A stretch of DNA of 64,000 bases from Natronoarchaeum mannanilyticum. GTDB taxonomy: Archaea > Halobacteriota > Halobacteria > Halobacteriales > Natronoarchaeaceae. The DNA lies in the NCBI RefSeq assembly GCF_039522665.1, contig NZ_BAAADV010000003.1, forward strand, positions 124,001 to 188,000, given 5' to 3'. A program made the position numbers and the translations under genes. Of this stretch, positions 50,842 to 60,067 are shown piece after piece (position 1 is the stretch's first letter; each line of letters starts with the position of its first letter). The notes under the pieces are model-generated. The model ran no database searches. It was not told where the DNA came from and worked only from the letters and a program-made list of their open reading frames with translations.

Positions 50842-51990
50842 TCAGAGCGTCTTCATCCCGCTGCCGGTCAGCGGGACGACGACGTCGTCGTCCGGCGCGA
50901 CGACGCCGCGGCGACGATACTCGCGCAGCGCCGCGGTCGCCACCGCGCTGGTCGGCTCGACGTAGAAGCCGGCGCGGTGGAGCCGGTCGAGTTCGCCCTC
51001 GACGGCGTCGCCGTCGATCGCGATCGCGTCGCCGCCCGAATCGGCGATGGCGTCGAACAGCTGGGCCTCGCGGGCGGGCTCGGCGATCTGGATCCCGTCG
51101 GCGATCTCGTTGGTCGGGACGTCCTCGGACGACTCCAGGGCCGTCGTCAGCCGATTGCCCGGCTCGTCGTCATCGTCGTCGGCGTGGAGTTCGGCCGCGA
51201 TCGGAGCGTACCCGGCGGCCTGTCCGGCCAGCAGCTTCGGCACCCGGTCGACGTAGCCGGCCTCGCGCAGCGCACGGAACCCGCGGTACGCGCCGAGGAA
51301 CAGGGTGCCGTGGCCCAGCGGAAGCACGACGGCGTCGGGCGCCGACCAGTCGCGCTGGGCGGCGATCTCGTAGGCGAGCGTCGCCGTCCCGGCGTAGAAC
51401 GCGGGGTTCCAGGCGTGGCTGGCGTAGTACGCGTCTCCCTCGGACGCCGCGGCGACGCAGGCCTCGGTGACGGCCTCGCGGTCGCCCTCGATCCGCACAG
51501 GTCTAGCGCCCGCCCGCTGGATTGCCACCAGTTTGGACTGCTTGACGTCGTCGGGGACGTACACGTCGGCGTCGATGCCCGCGCGGGCCGCGTACGTCGC
51601 GATCGCGGCGCCGGCGTTGCCCGAGGAGTCCTCGACGACCTTGTCGACGCCGAGCGCGGCCGCCCGCGAGAGCGTCGTCGTCGCGCCGCGGTCCTTGAAG
51701 CTGCCCGTCGGGAACAGGTACTCCAGCTTGAACGCGGCGTCCCAGTCGTCGGCGTCGACGAGCGGGGTAAAGCCCTCGCCGAGCGTGACGAGGGGCGCCT
51801 CGGGCAGGAACGACTGGAACGCCCACAGCCCGAGATCGCGGTCGAGCGCCTTCGGCGCCGGCGCGGAGCCGCGGTCGGGGAGCGCAGGTTCGGCGTAGTC
51901 GAGCGGGTGGCCGCAGTCGCAGCGCCACGGCTCGTCGGCGCTCGCGGCGTAGGTGCGCCCGCAGTCCCGGCAGCGAAGGTCGGCGACCAT
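50842..51990 (-). CDS. PLP-dependent threonine synthase-like enzyme
   Basis: A 382-residue fold-type II PLP enzyme. The N-terminus has a rubredoxin-like zinc ribbon (CRDCGRTY, CDCGHPL). The PLP lysine lies in PTGSFKDRGATTTL and the phosphate loop is EDSSGNAGAAI. Such ribbon-bearing members make threonine from O-phosphohomoserine or are related lyases. The start overlaps the upstream aspartoacylase-like gene's stop by 1 nt. Confidence 0.85.
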   Translation of the reverse strand: MVADLRCRDCGRTYAASADEPWRCDCGHPLDYAEPALPDRGSAPAPKALDRDLGLWAFQSFLPEAPLVTLGEGFTPLVDADDWDAAFKLEYLFPTGSFKDRGATTTLSRAAALGVDKVVEDSSGNAGAAIATYAARAGIDADVYVPDDVKQSKLVAIQRAGARPVRIEGDREAVTEACVAAASEGDAYYASHAWNPAFYAGTATLAYEIAAQRDWSAPDAVVLPLGHGTLFLGAYRGFRALREAGYVDRVPKLLAGQAAGYAPIAAELHADDDDDEPGNRLTTALESSEDVPTNEIADGIQIAEPAREAQLFDAIADSGGDAIAIDGDAVEGELDRLHRAGFYVEPTSAVATAALREYRRRGVVAPDDDVVVPLTGSGMKTL

Positions 51991-52946
51991 CAGTACGTGT
52001 CCACGCTGGTGCCGACCGAGCAGACGTACTCGCCGGTCGCCACCTGCGGGAGCCGCCGGGTGCGCCAGAACACGCCGTCGCTGTCGGCGGTCACCCGCTC
52101 TTTCTCGGTGCCGAACACGTCGGTCACGGTAAACAGCGCGTCGCCGGCCGAGACGCGCTCGCCGAGGTCGACCTGAAAGTCGACGAGGCCGCCCGAAGGT
52201 GCGCCGAACTGCTCGAAGCCCGACGCCCGGACCTGGGCCTCGATCTCCGACTGGCCGTCGAGGAAGCCGTACTCCCGCAGCACGTTGAACACGCCCTCGA
52301 CGCCGAGTTCGATGCTGTGCTCGTCCCAGCCGACGGCGCCGCCGAGCTCGGGGTCGATCGTCGGGACGCCCTCGTCGGGCGCCGCGCGGGCGAGCTGGCC
52401 GTCGGGGCCCTTCTGGTCGAGGATGTAGCCGCAGCCGAACGTCTTGGCGAGTTCGAGACACTCGCGGTGGAGCCGGTGGCGCGAGCCGCAGCGCACCCGC
52501 GTCTCGTCGATCATCCGGCTGGTCGATCCCTGGTGGAGGTCGATCACCAGGTCGGCCGAGACCGCGGCGTCGAACGTCGCCTTCGCGATGCGCTCGCTCG
52601 ACGTCCCGTTCTCGTCGCCCGGGTACGCGCGGTTCATCTTCGTGTCGTCGATCGGGTTGCGGTGTTCGGCGACCTGGAAGGCGTGGTAGTTGACGATGCC
52701 GACGATCAGGATCTCGCCCGCCAGCTCGTCGGGATCGATCTGAGGTACCGCCCGCCGGACGACGCCGACGCCGTTGAGCTCGTCGCCGTCGCTCGCCGCC
52801 TGCACGTAGAGTCGCTTGCCGTCCCGGGCGCCGTTGATCACGGCGACCGGGAGCCCGACCGGGCTCCCGTCCCGGCTCTCGCCGACCTGCAGCCGCCCGG
52901 TGTCCATCTCACCGGGGGCCGCACTGGCCGTTCCCAGCGTTGTCAT
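51990..52946 (-). CDS. Succinylglutamate desuccinylase/aspartoacylase-family protein
   Basis: A 318-residue M14-like deacylase (COG3608 type). IDLHQGSTSRMIDE carries a likely zinc His, and IDPELGGAVGWDEHSIELG the catalytic acidic segment. The usual GxHGDE metal motif appears as AASDGDELNG, with Asp in place of His. The C-terminal ~90 residues are a biotinyl/lipoyl-like beta domain (VDLGERVSAGDALFTV). It overlaps the threonine synthase-like gene by 1 nt, so they form an operon. Confidence 0.8.
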   Translation of the reverse strand: MTTLGTASAAPGEMDTGRLQVGESRDGSPVGLPVAVINGARDGKRLYVQAASDGDELNGVGVVRRAVPQIDPDELAGEILIVGIVNYHAFQVAEHRNPIDDTKMNRAYPGDENGTSSERIAKATFDAAVSADLVIDLHQGSTSRMIDETRVRCGSRHRLHRECLELAKTFGCGYILDQKGPDGQLARAAPDEGVPTIDPELGGAVGWDEHSIELGVEGVFNVLREYGFLDGQSEIEAQVRASGFEQFGAPSGGLVDFQVDLGERVSAGDALFTVTDVFGTEKERVTADSDGVFWRTRRLPQVATGEYVCSVGTSVDTY

Positions 52947-53121
52947 TACACCAACTGGGCGGCCCCACGCTCTTTAGCGGTTCGGTCTCGGCACCCCGTC
53001 AGCCCCGGCGAGTTCGACCTCGTCGGGCGTTCGATGCCGACCGCGGACTGCCGGCCGCAGAACTCGAACAGCCAACGGAAGCCGAATCTATTTTCCTCCA
53101 CGCGTCCGCACGTCAGCGCAG

Positions 53122-54510
53122 ATGACGACCGAACCGGCCGAGGGCGAGGAGCCGGATATGTTCGACCCGTTTCGACAGTTCCTCGCGCTCGAACGGGACG
53201 TGCTGGTGCTCTCGGTGGCGATGTTCGCCTTTTCGCTGGGGTTTCAGATGACCAGCCGGTTCCTCCCGGAGTACCTGGTCGCGCTGGGCGGGGGCGGCCT
53301 CGTCGTCGGCGCCTACACCACGGTCGGCAACGTCATCTCTGCGATCTACCCCTACCCCGGCGGCGCCGTCTCCGACCGGATCGGCTCGCGGTACGCGCTC
53401 ACCCTGTTCGGCTTGCTCTCGACGCTCGGCTTCGCGCTGTGGCTCGTCGCGCCGCAACTCGGCGCGATTTCGCTGCCGGGAGCGACGATCCCGGCGTGGG
53501 TCTGGATCTTCGTCGGGCTCTTTCTCGCGCAGGCCTGGAAGTCGTTCGGGCTGGGCGCGACCTTTGCGGTCGTCAAGCAAGCGACCGAGCCGTCGAAACT
53601 GGCGGCGGGGTTCGCCAGCACCGAGACGTTTCGGCGGACGGCCTTTCTGATCGGCCCGGTGCTGGCCGCGGCGCTGCTCGGTCTGCATCCGGACTTCACG
53701 GCGAGCTTCCAGTACGTGCTCGCGGTGGCGGTCGCGTTCGGCGTCGTCGGCACGCTCGCCCAGCACTGCCTGTACGACGCCAGCGAGGACTCGATCGGCG
53801 GGAGCTTCGAGGGGATCGAGCGGATCCGCGCGGACCTCCGCGAGATGCCCGACGAGCTGGGGCCGCTGCTGATCGGCGATACTCTGGTCCGCTTTGCCAA
53901 CGGGATGGTGTACGCCTTCTTCATCCTCGTGGTGACGCAGTTTCTGGAGGTCGGCGTCGCGACGACGCTCTCGACCCCGCTGGGGACGTGGGGGATCGAC
54001 CTCTCGCCGGCGGCCTTCTTCGGCTATCTGCTGGGCGTCGAGATGGCCGTCGCGCTGCTGGTGATGGTACCGGCCGCGAAGGTCGCCGAGCGCGTCGGGC
54101 TGAAGCCCGTCGTCGCCGCCGGCTTTCTGGTGTACGCCGTCTTCCCGATCGTACTGATCGCCGCGCCGGCCAACCCGGCCGCGCTCGTCGCGATCTTCGC
54201 CTTCTCGGGGCTGCGCTTCGCCGGCCTCCCCTCCCACAAGGCGCTGATCGTCGGTCCCGCCGAGCGGGGCGCCGGCGGGCGTGTCACCGGCTCGTACTAC
54301 CTCCTCCGGAACGTCGTCGTCATTCCGAGCGGGCTGCTCGGCGGCGTGCTCTGGGCGGGACTCTCGAACCCGCTGACCGGAGCGACGCTGTTCGAGGGGA
54401 GTCCGACGGTGGCGTTCGGCGTCGCCACCGCGATCGGACTGGCCGGCACGGCGTACTTCGTCGCGTTCGGCGAGGAGTTCGGGACCTACGCCGACGGGAA
54501 CGGGGCCTGA
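53122..54510 (+). CDS. MFS transporter
   Basis: A 462-residue membrane protein with 12 predicted helices. GGAVSDRIGSRYALTLFGLL between helices 2 and 3 is the MFS loop motif, and a weaker equivalent, AAKVAERVGLKPVVAAG, occurs in the second half. Substrate unknown; the form resembles drug or small-molecule efflux members. Promoter near 53085-53095 (AATCTATTTTC). Confidence 0.85.
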   Translation: MTTEPAEGEEPDMFDPFRQFLALERDVLVLSVAMFAFSLGFQMTSRFLPEYLVALGGGGLVVGAYTTVGNVISAIYPYPGGAVSDRIGSRYALTLFGLLSTLGFALWLVAPQLGAISLPGATIPAWVWIFVGLFLAQAWKSFGLGATFAVVKQATEPSKLAAGFASTETFRRTAFLIGPVLAAALLGLHPDFTASFQYVLAVAVAFGVVGTLAQHCLYDASEDSIGGSFEGIERIRADLREMPDELGPLLIGDTLVRFANGMVYAFFILVVTQFLEVGVATTLSTPLGTWGIDLSPAAFFGYLLGVEMAVALLVMVPAAKVAERVGLKPVVAAGFLVYAVFPIVLIAAPANPAALVAIFAFSGLRFAGLPSHKALIVGPAERGAGGRVTGSYYLLRNVVVIPSGLLGGVLWAGLSNPLTGATLFEGSPTVAFGVATAIGLAGTAYFVAFGEEFGTYADGNGA

Positions 54511-54603
54511 TCGAGAGTCACGCGCCGGACGCCGATGCCGAACGCGCACCGACGCCGAGCCGGTTTCGACGCCACTTTGTTCCGGTGTCCCCTACCGCCG
54601 GCC

Positions 54604-55026
54604 GTGTCACGGGATCGGCGCGACGCCGACGGGGAATCGGCGTCGAGCGACGAGTCCGCGTTCGGAGCGCCCGCCGAGGAGAGCGCCGACGAGTTCGGCG
54701 CGGCGTCGGACGAGAATTCGGACGGCTTCGGCGCGGCGTCGAACCCGGATTTCGAGAACGGCGAGCCGTCGGACGGCAGCGACAAGGACCAGCTCGTCGC
54801 GTTCGCGCGAGAGCTCGGCGTCGAGCGCAACGTCAAGTGGGCGCTCGCGCTCGGCGCGGCGTTCGCGGCGCTGCTGTACGTCGTGTTCGTGGTGATTCCA
54901 GCCGAGACGACCCAGTCGCCCGTGCTGTATCTCGGGCTCGCTTTCGTCGTGTTCTTCGCGACGTCGCTGTCGCTGACGATTCTCTTTACGGCCGTCTCGG
55001 CGTGGCGACGCGCACGCGAACTGTGA
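54604..55026 (+). CDS. Two-helix membrane protein with acidic N-terminal domain
   Basis: A 140-residue protein from a GTG start. The first 65 residues are Asp/Ser/Glu-rich with an imperfect repeat (DEFGAASDENSDGFGAASNP). Two transmembrane helices (about 81-99 and 107-129) end in ARREL-like basic residues. Family not recognised. The GTG at 54604 is preferred because the upstream extension is not acidic. Confidence 0.6.
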   Translation: MSRDRRDADGESASSDESAFGAPAEESADEFGAASDENSDGFGAASNPDFENGEPSDGSDKDQLVAFARELGVERNVKWALALGAAFAALLYVVFVVIPAETTQSPVLYLGLAFVVFFATSLSLTILFTAVSAWRRAREL

Positions 55027-55204
55027 CCGCGTCACGGTTCGACCCGCCGACCTCGCCGGACCGGTCACGCATCAGCTCTACCTAGACATATCGACAGAAA
55101 TCCTAAGCGTTCGCGCGGTATTCTGGACGCTCGTCCGGGAGTCCGCCGGAAAGCAACGCCCCGAACGGCAATGTTTTTCCCCTACGGTATGAAAGCGTAT
55201 GCGT

Positions 55205-56344
55205 ATGTCCGACGAGGTCAAGAAAGGGCTCGAGGGCGTCCTCGTCGCGGAATCAGGACTCAGCCACATCGACGGCGACGTCGGTCGGCTGATCTACCGC
55301 GGCTACGCCATCGAGGACCTGGCCCGCGACGCGAGCTACGAAGAGGTGCTGTATCTGCTCTGGCACGGGGAGCTCCCCGACGCCGACGAACTCGAGGAGT
55401 TCCGCGCGGCGATGGTGAGCGAGCGCTCCGTCGACGACGCCGTGCTCCAGACGGTCCGGGACCTCGCCGACGCCGACGAGGATCCGATGGCGGCGATCCG
55501 CACGGCGGTGTCCCAGCTCTCCGCGTACGACCCAGAGGGGAGCGGCCACGACGCCGAGGACCACGAGTCGATCCTCCGAAAGGGTCGGCGCATCACGGCC
55601 AAGCTCCCGACGATCCTCGCGGCCTTTTCGCGCGTCCGGGACGGCGAGGAGCCGATCGAGCCCCGCGACGACCTCGACCACGCCGAGAACTTCCTCTACA
55701 TGCTCAACGGCGAGGAGCCCGACGACGTGCTCGCCGAGACGTTCGACATGGCGCTGGTGCTCCACGCGGACCACGGGCTCAACGCCTCGACGTTCTCCGC
55801 GATGGTCACCGCGAGCACGCTCGCGGACGTCCACAGCTCGGTCACGAGCGCCATCGGCACGCTCAGCGGCGGGCTCCACGGCGGCGCCAACCAGAACGTC
55901 ATGCGGGTGCTCAAGGAGGTCGACGACGCCGAACAGGACCCCATCGACTGGGTCAAGCAGGCCCTCGACGAGGGGCGGCGCGTCCCCGGGTTCGGCCACC
56001 GTGTCTACGACGTCAAGGACCCCCGCGCGAAGATCCTCGGCGCGAAGTCAGAGGAACTCGGCGAGGCCGCCGGCGACCGAAAGTGGTACGAGATGAGCGC
56101 CAAGATCGAGGAGTACATCTCCGAGGAGAAGGGCCTCGCGCCCAACGTCGACTTCTACTCGGCGTCGACGTACTACCAGATGGGGATCCCGATCGACCTC
56201 TACACCCCCATCTTCGCGATGAGTCGCGTCGGCGGCTGGGTCGCCCACGTCAGCGAGTACCTCGAGGACAATCGCCTGATCCGGCCGCGCGCTCGTTACG
56301 TCGGCCCCGAGGACCAGGAGTTCGTTCCGATCGACGAGCGGTAA
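55205..56344 (+). CDS. citZ: Citrate synthase
   Basis: A 379-residue citrate synthase, first enzyme of the TCA cycle. Active-site segments are VLHADHGLNASTF, GGLHGGANQNVM and VPGFGHRVYDVKDPR, with DFYSASTYYQMGIP near the C-terminus. The start at MSDEVKKGLEGVLV matches the usual halophile N-terminus; an ATG two codons upstream is possible. Confidence 0.95.
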   Translation: MSDEVKKGLEGVLVAESGLSHIDGDVGRLIYRGYAIEDLARDASYEEVLYLLWHGELPDADELEEFRAAMVSERSVDDAVLQTVRDLADADEDPMAAIRTAVSQLSAYDPEGSGHDAEDHESILRKGRRITAKLPTILAAFSRVRDGEEPIEPRDDLDHAENFLYMLNGEEPDDVLAETFDMALVLHADHGLNASTFSAMVTASTLADVHSSVTSAIGTLSGGLHGGANQNVMRVLKEVDDAEQDPIDWVKQALDEGRRVPGFGHRVYDVKDPRAKILGAKSEELGEAAGDRKWYEMSAKIEEYISEEKGLAPNVDFYSASTYYQMGIPIDLYTPIFAMSRVGGWVAHVSEYLEDNRLIRPRARYVGPEDQEFVPIDER

Positions 56345-56479
56345 CCGGATCGCGGCTTCTCCATATTCACTCGCCGATCAGCGGCGCCGAACGGCGGTCC
56401 CGCTCTGAGGCGCTGGTGAACCTCTTTTCTTCATCCGCGATTCGGCGCGACGTCCGCGCAGCAGTGCAAATGTAGCGCT

Positions 56480-56689
56480 TCACCCCTTGTTCAACGGGTC
56501 GAATGCGTAGTACGCCACAGTCATCATGATACCCAACGAAACAGCGTTCAGAATTCCGATATCGTCGAATAGCGGGCTGACAACGAGCAGTCCTACCGCT
56601 GATCCGACACCGCCGAGGAGAGCGAACCCACTGCGAGACCCGGCCTGTGCCCACTCCTCAAAACGGATGTAGAACTGCGGAGCCCCCAT
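56480..56689 (-). CDS. Small two-helix membrane protein
   Basis: A 69-residue protein, MGAPQFYIRFEEWAQAGSRS onward, with two hydrophobic stretches (about 22-40 and 45-61). AT-rich flanks and a TATA-like CTTTTGTG about 25-32 nt upstream on the minus strand support it. The family is unknown. Its base composition is lower in GC than neighbours, as with the gene at 7869-8123. Confidence 0.65.
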   Translation of the reverse strand: MGAPQFYIRFEEWAQAGSRSGFALLGGVGSAVGLLVVSPLFDDIGILNAVSLGIMMTVAYYAFDPLNKG

Positions 56690-56847
56690 CGTATTTGCAA
56701 TTGCTGTTCGATCACAAAAGATCCTACGTCCGAGAGTACATTCGTCCGTGGATTTCGCTCTGTGCGGCGTCTGCACTCACCGATAGGTAGCCCGAACTTG
56801 TCCCCCGACGAGAAGTCGACAGCGCCGCCGGTCCGCCCGAACTCCGA

Positions 56848-58353
56848 TCAGATCCCCAGCAGCCCTGCGTAGTAGGGACTGACGAACGCCTCGATCGCCC
56901 CGGCGACCAGAAAGACCAGCGCCAGGCCGATCAGGATTCGGTAGGCGCGAGCGACCGCGCTCGCGAGATCGGCGCGATCGGCCCGGCCCGTCGCCGCCCG
57001 GACGCCGACGCCGCCGAGGTGTAGACCGACCGCGCCCGCGACGATCAGCCCGGGGATCTCGACGACGCCGTGGGGAGCGACGAACGTCAGCAGTTCGACT
57101 GGGTCGACCTCGATCCGCGCGAGCGCGCCGAGAAACAGGCCGTTGAACAGCAGCGACGCCACCGTCGGGATGCCGCCGAGGAAGCCCGCGTACGCCTGCG
57201 CGACGCCGACCTGCCAGTTGTTAGCGGCGAGATTGAGAAAGGCGGCCGGCGGAAACCAGCCGGCGAGCCGCGCCGTGATCGACGCCTGGAGGACTCCGTC
57301 GACGCCGGCAGCGAACCGCCAGCCGGCTAGCCCGCCGAGCGCGAACACCGCCCCGCTCGCGGCCTGGAGCAGCGGTCGAGCGACGACGAACCGACGCAGC
57401 GCCGCGGCGCCGCGGCGGAACTCGTCGGTCAGCCGCTCGCGGATCGTCCCCCGCGCTTTCGGCGACTGGGGCATTCGGCCGGTCGCGTGCTCGGCGTACA
57501 GCGCCGTCTTGACGAACGCGAGCAGCGGGAACACGACCAGCAGGCCGATCGGCGAGCCGACCGCCGACATGCCGACGGACGACAGCCCCGCCGAGAGCAT
57601 CGCCAGCACGAGCAGGACGCCGAGCGACACCAGCAGGTAGACGACGGCGTCCGCGGGGTTCGACCGGGCGTAGCCGACGCTGCGCCGGACGCCCGCGACG
57701 GCGCCGACGCCGTCGACGACGACCGCCTGCCGCGCGAACAGGAAAACGAGGCGGACGGCGAGCAGGGCGACCAGAAGCGCGGGGAGCAACGCGAACGCGA
57801 GCAGCGCCGACGCCGCGCCGGCGCCGAGGCCTGCCGCCAACCCGCCGATCGAGACGCCGATGACGACGGCCATCGCGAGCAGCTGGAGGACGAGTAGCGC
57901 CACGAAGGTGACGGCGTCGCGAGCGATCCCCTCGACGCCCGCGCGGATGGGGTCGCGACCCCGAAGCACGCCGTACACCGCGTGGACCTGCCCGGCGCCG
58001 ACCACGGCGTTGGCGAGCAAGGAGACGACGATCGCGACGAGGCCCGTCGCGGCGAACACGGCGAGCAGTTCTGGCGTCACGGCCGCCTCGGCTGCGGCCT
58101 CGAGCCCCGCAGTCGATCCCTCGTACGACGCCGGGTCGTCGATCTGGACCGGCCCGATCGCCCGAAGTTCCTCGCGGATCGGCGCGAGGTTTCCCTGCGC
58201 CGAGAGCGTCAGATACGCCGCCGCGACGCCGACGAGCCAGGCGGTCTGGACGAGCGCGGCCGTCGAGGCGCCGAGCAGATAGTAGGGGAGGACTCCGGAG
58301 GGCCGGGACCGGTACCCGCGAAACGCGGCGCGGACGGCGTCACCGATGTGCAT
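56848..58353 (-). CDS. SpoIIM/DUF95-type membrane protein
   Basis: A 501-residue polytopic protein with about nine or ten helices. The C-terminal ~180 residues match the stage II sporulation protein M family (NNWQVGVAQAYAGFLGGIPT, VAPHGVVEIPGLIVAGAVGL). The N-terminal half is a DUF4013-like or related membrane module. In archaea the family has no sporulation role and probably acts in membrane remodelling. It is 77 bp downstream of the preceding gene in the same direction, so possibly an operon. Confidence 0.75.
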   Translation of the reverse strand: MHIGDAVRAAFRGYRSRPSGVLPYYLLGASTAALVQTAWLVGVAAAYLTLSAQGNLAPIREELRAIGPVQIDDPASYEGSTAGLEAAAEAAVTPELLAVFAATGLVAIVVSLLANAVVGAGQVHAVYGVLRGRDPIRAGVEGIARDAVTFVALLVLQLLAMAVVIGVSIGGLAAGLGAGAASALLAFALLPALLVALLAVRLVFLFARQAVVVDGVGAVAGVRRSVGYARSNPADAVVYLLVSLGVLLVLAMLSAGLSSVGMSAVGSPIGLLVVFPLLAFVKTALYAEHATGRMPQSPKARGTIRERLTDEFRRGAAALRRFVVARPLLQAASGAVFALGGLAGWRFAAGVDGVLQASITARLAGWFPPAAFLNLAANNWQVGVAQAYAGFLGGIPTVASLLFNGLFLGALARIEVDPVELLTFVAPHGVVEIPGLIVAGAVGLHLGGVGVRAATGRADRADLASAVARAYRILIGLALVFLVAGAIEAFVSPYYAGLLGI

Positions 58354-58430
58354 AGTCGATATGTAGTCTGCCGACACTTCAGCGTTGATATAAAGCGGAC
58401 TGCAGATCCCTTCGGAACGGTCGTCCCGGT

Positions 58431-58955
58431 TCAGGCACGCTGTGGTCGCAATCGCCGGACCAACAGCGAGGCGACCACGGCGGCCCCGAGCAGGACGGCG
58501 AAGTTGAACGCCGCCTGCAACAGCGGTTCGTAGTCGGCGGCGACCCAGACGTCGATCGCGGTCGTGACGCTCGCGTAAAAGCGGTAGAGCGCGAACCCGC
58601 CGAACGCGACGGCGGCGGCGAGCCCGGCCCAGTAGAGCGTGGCGATCGGCCCGTCGTCGATCCGCGCGAGGCCGTCCGCCGCCCCGTCGGGGTCGCGATC
58701 GGCCGCCCCCGAACCGTCGGCGTCGGTTACGTCCTCGAAGAGCGCGTCCGGATCCGCGTCGTCGATCGTCGAGCGATCCCGTTCGTCGGCGTCGTGATGG
58801 GTGTCTGGCATTGGTTCGGTCGTCGCTGCGGTCTCGGTCGGTGCGTTCGCGGTGGGCTCGGTTTGCGCGTTCGTCCGATTCTCGTCGTCGGGGCGATCCT
58901 TCTGCCCGTCGTCGGCTGGAGCGGAGCGGTCGTCGGCGTCGGGCTCGTCGGTCAT
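58431..58955 (-). CDS. Acidic-tailed two-helix membrane protein
   Basis: A 174-residue protein. The first 100 residues are Asp/Thr/Ala-rich and disordered. Two transmembrane helices (about 108-127 and 146-163) lead to a basic end (VRRLRPQRA). Its ATG overlaps the stop of the upstream PGF-CTERM gene by 4 nt, which shows coupling. Family not recognised. Confidence 0.7.
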   Translation of the reverse strand: MTDEPDADDRSAPADDGQKDRPDDENRTNAQTEPTANAPTETAATTEPMPDTHHDADERDRSTIDDADPDALFEDVTDADGSGAADRDPDGAADGLARIDDGPIATLYWAGLAAAVAFGGFALYRFYASVTTAIDVWVAADYEPLLQAAFNFAVLLGAAVVASLLVRRLRPQRA

Positions 58956-60067
58956 CGGAATCGCCCCCGTCGGGCCGCCGCGATCAGTGCTCCGACCAGC
59001 GCCGCAACGCCGACTGCGACGCCGAAGCCGGGCTGGGAACTGTCGGCGGCGTCGGCACCGTTGTCTCCGGCATCGCCGGCAGCGCCGTCTGCGCCGTTGT
59101 CGGCGCCGCTATCGCCGTTGTCGCCGTTGTCGGCGCTCTCGAACTCGCCGTCGTCGGCGCTGAAGTCGTCCGATCGGAACTCGACGTCCTCCTCGGTGGT
59201 GTTTTCCCCGACCTCGCGGGTGGGATCGAGCTGGGCGGGTTCGCGCGCGTTGCCCACGATCGAGCCGTCGCGCCACAGCACGGCGTCGAGGTAGTAGTTG
59301 TAGTCGTCGGCGACCGTTAGCGTCGCTTCGGGCGTCGCGCTGCGGCCCGGGCCGAGCGTCTCGACGTCGATCGACTTGCGATCCGCGATCACGTTCGAGT
59401 CGGACTGGCGCGCCAGCAGCACGACGCGAAGATCGGATTCGGGGTCGTCGCCCGTGTTGGTGAGGTACGCCGAGACGTCGAGTTCGGCGCGGTCGTCCGA
59501 CACCTCTTCGACGCTGTACTCGACGACCGGGAACTCGCCGCCGCTGAACTCGGATCCGAAGCGGTGGAAGTCCACCGGCGTGTCGGCGTACGCCGGCGTC
59601 AGCGAGCCGACGTTGTTCAGAGCCGTGTGTCCCTCGACGATCCGACGGTCGGTCCGGTAGACGATCGTCTCCAGGCGATAGTCGCCCTGTCGGGCGACGG
59701 AGACGTTCGTCACGGTCGAAACCTCGCGGTCGCCCGAGACGTCCGGGACGTCCTGCCGGACGGTCGTCTCGACCATCCCCGTGTCCTCGTCGACCGCGCG
59801 ATACTCGATCGAGAGGTTCTCGGCTGCGCCGCCGCGGTGTTCGAGGCGCGCGTCGACCGCGAACGTTGCCGTCGCGCCGGAGATGTCGGCCGGCTGGACG
59901 GTTAGTTCGGTGAACGATACGCTGGAGGACTCGACGGCCGGTGCGGATCCGGGATCGTCGTCCGACGCCAGCACGCCCGGGACCAGAAGGGCGGCGAGCG
60001 CGGAGACGACGATCACGGCGCAGATCGCCCCGACGAGCGCCTTCTCTCGCTGCATACCGAGTGCCAT
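58952..60067 (-). CDS. PGF-CTERM surface protein (DUF7490-like)
   Basis: A 371-residue secreted protein. The N-terminal signal (KALVGAICAVIVVSALAALL) is followed by beta-rich repeats of CARDB-like type (about 45-275). An Asp/Asn/Gly linker (DNGDNGDSGADNG) ends in SSQPGFGVAVGVAALVGALI then RRGRFR, the PGF-CTERM signal for archaeosortase. The start at MALGMQREKA is chosen from two ATGs; a TATA-like AGTATTTACC lies about 20-25 nt upstream. Confidence 0.8.
   Translation of the reverse strand: MALGMQREKALVGAICAVIVVSALAALLVPGVLASDDDPGSAPAVESSSVSFTELTVQPADISGATATFAVDARLEHRGGAAENLSIEYRAVDEDTGMVETTVRQDVPDVSGDREVSTVTNVSVARQGDYRLETIVYRTDRRIVEGHTALNNVGSLTPAYADTPVDFHRFGSEFSGGEFPVVEYSVEEVSDDRAELDVSAYLTNTGDDPESDLRVVLLARQSDSNVIADRKSIDVETLGPGRSATPEATLTVADDYNYYLDAVLWRDGSIVGNAREPAQLDPTREVGENTTEEDVEFRSDDFSADDGEFESADNGDNGDSGADNGADGAAGDAGDNGADAADSSQPGFGVAVGVAALVGALIAAARRGRFR

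Noticed and set aside
52317-55085. A 922-codon open frame on the plus strand
   Set aside because: It runs antisense through the aspartoacylase gene and out of frame through the MFS and following genes; composition is Arg/Gly-rich without any domain. It is a product of GC-biased third positions.
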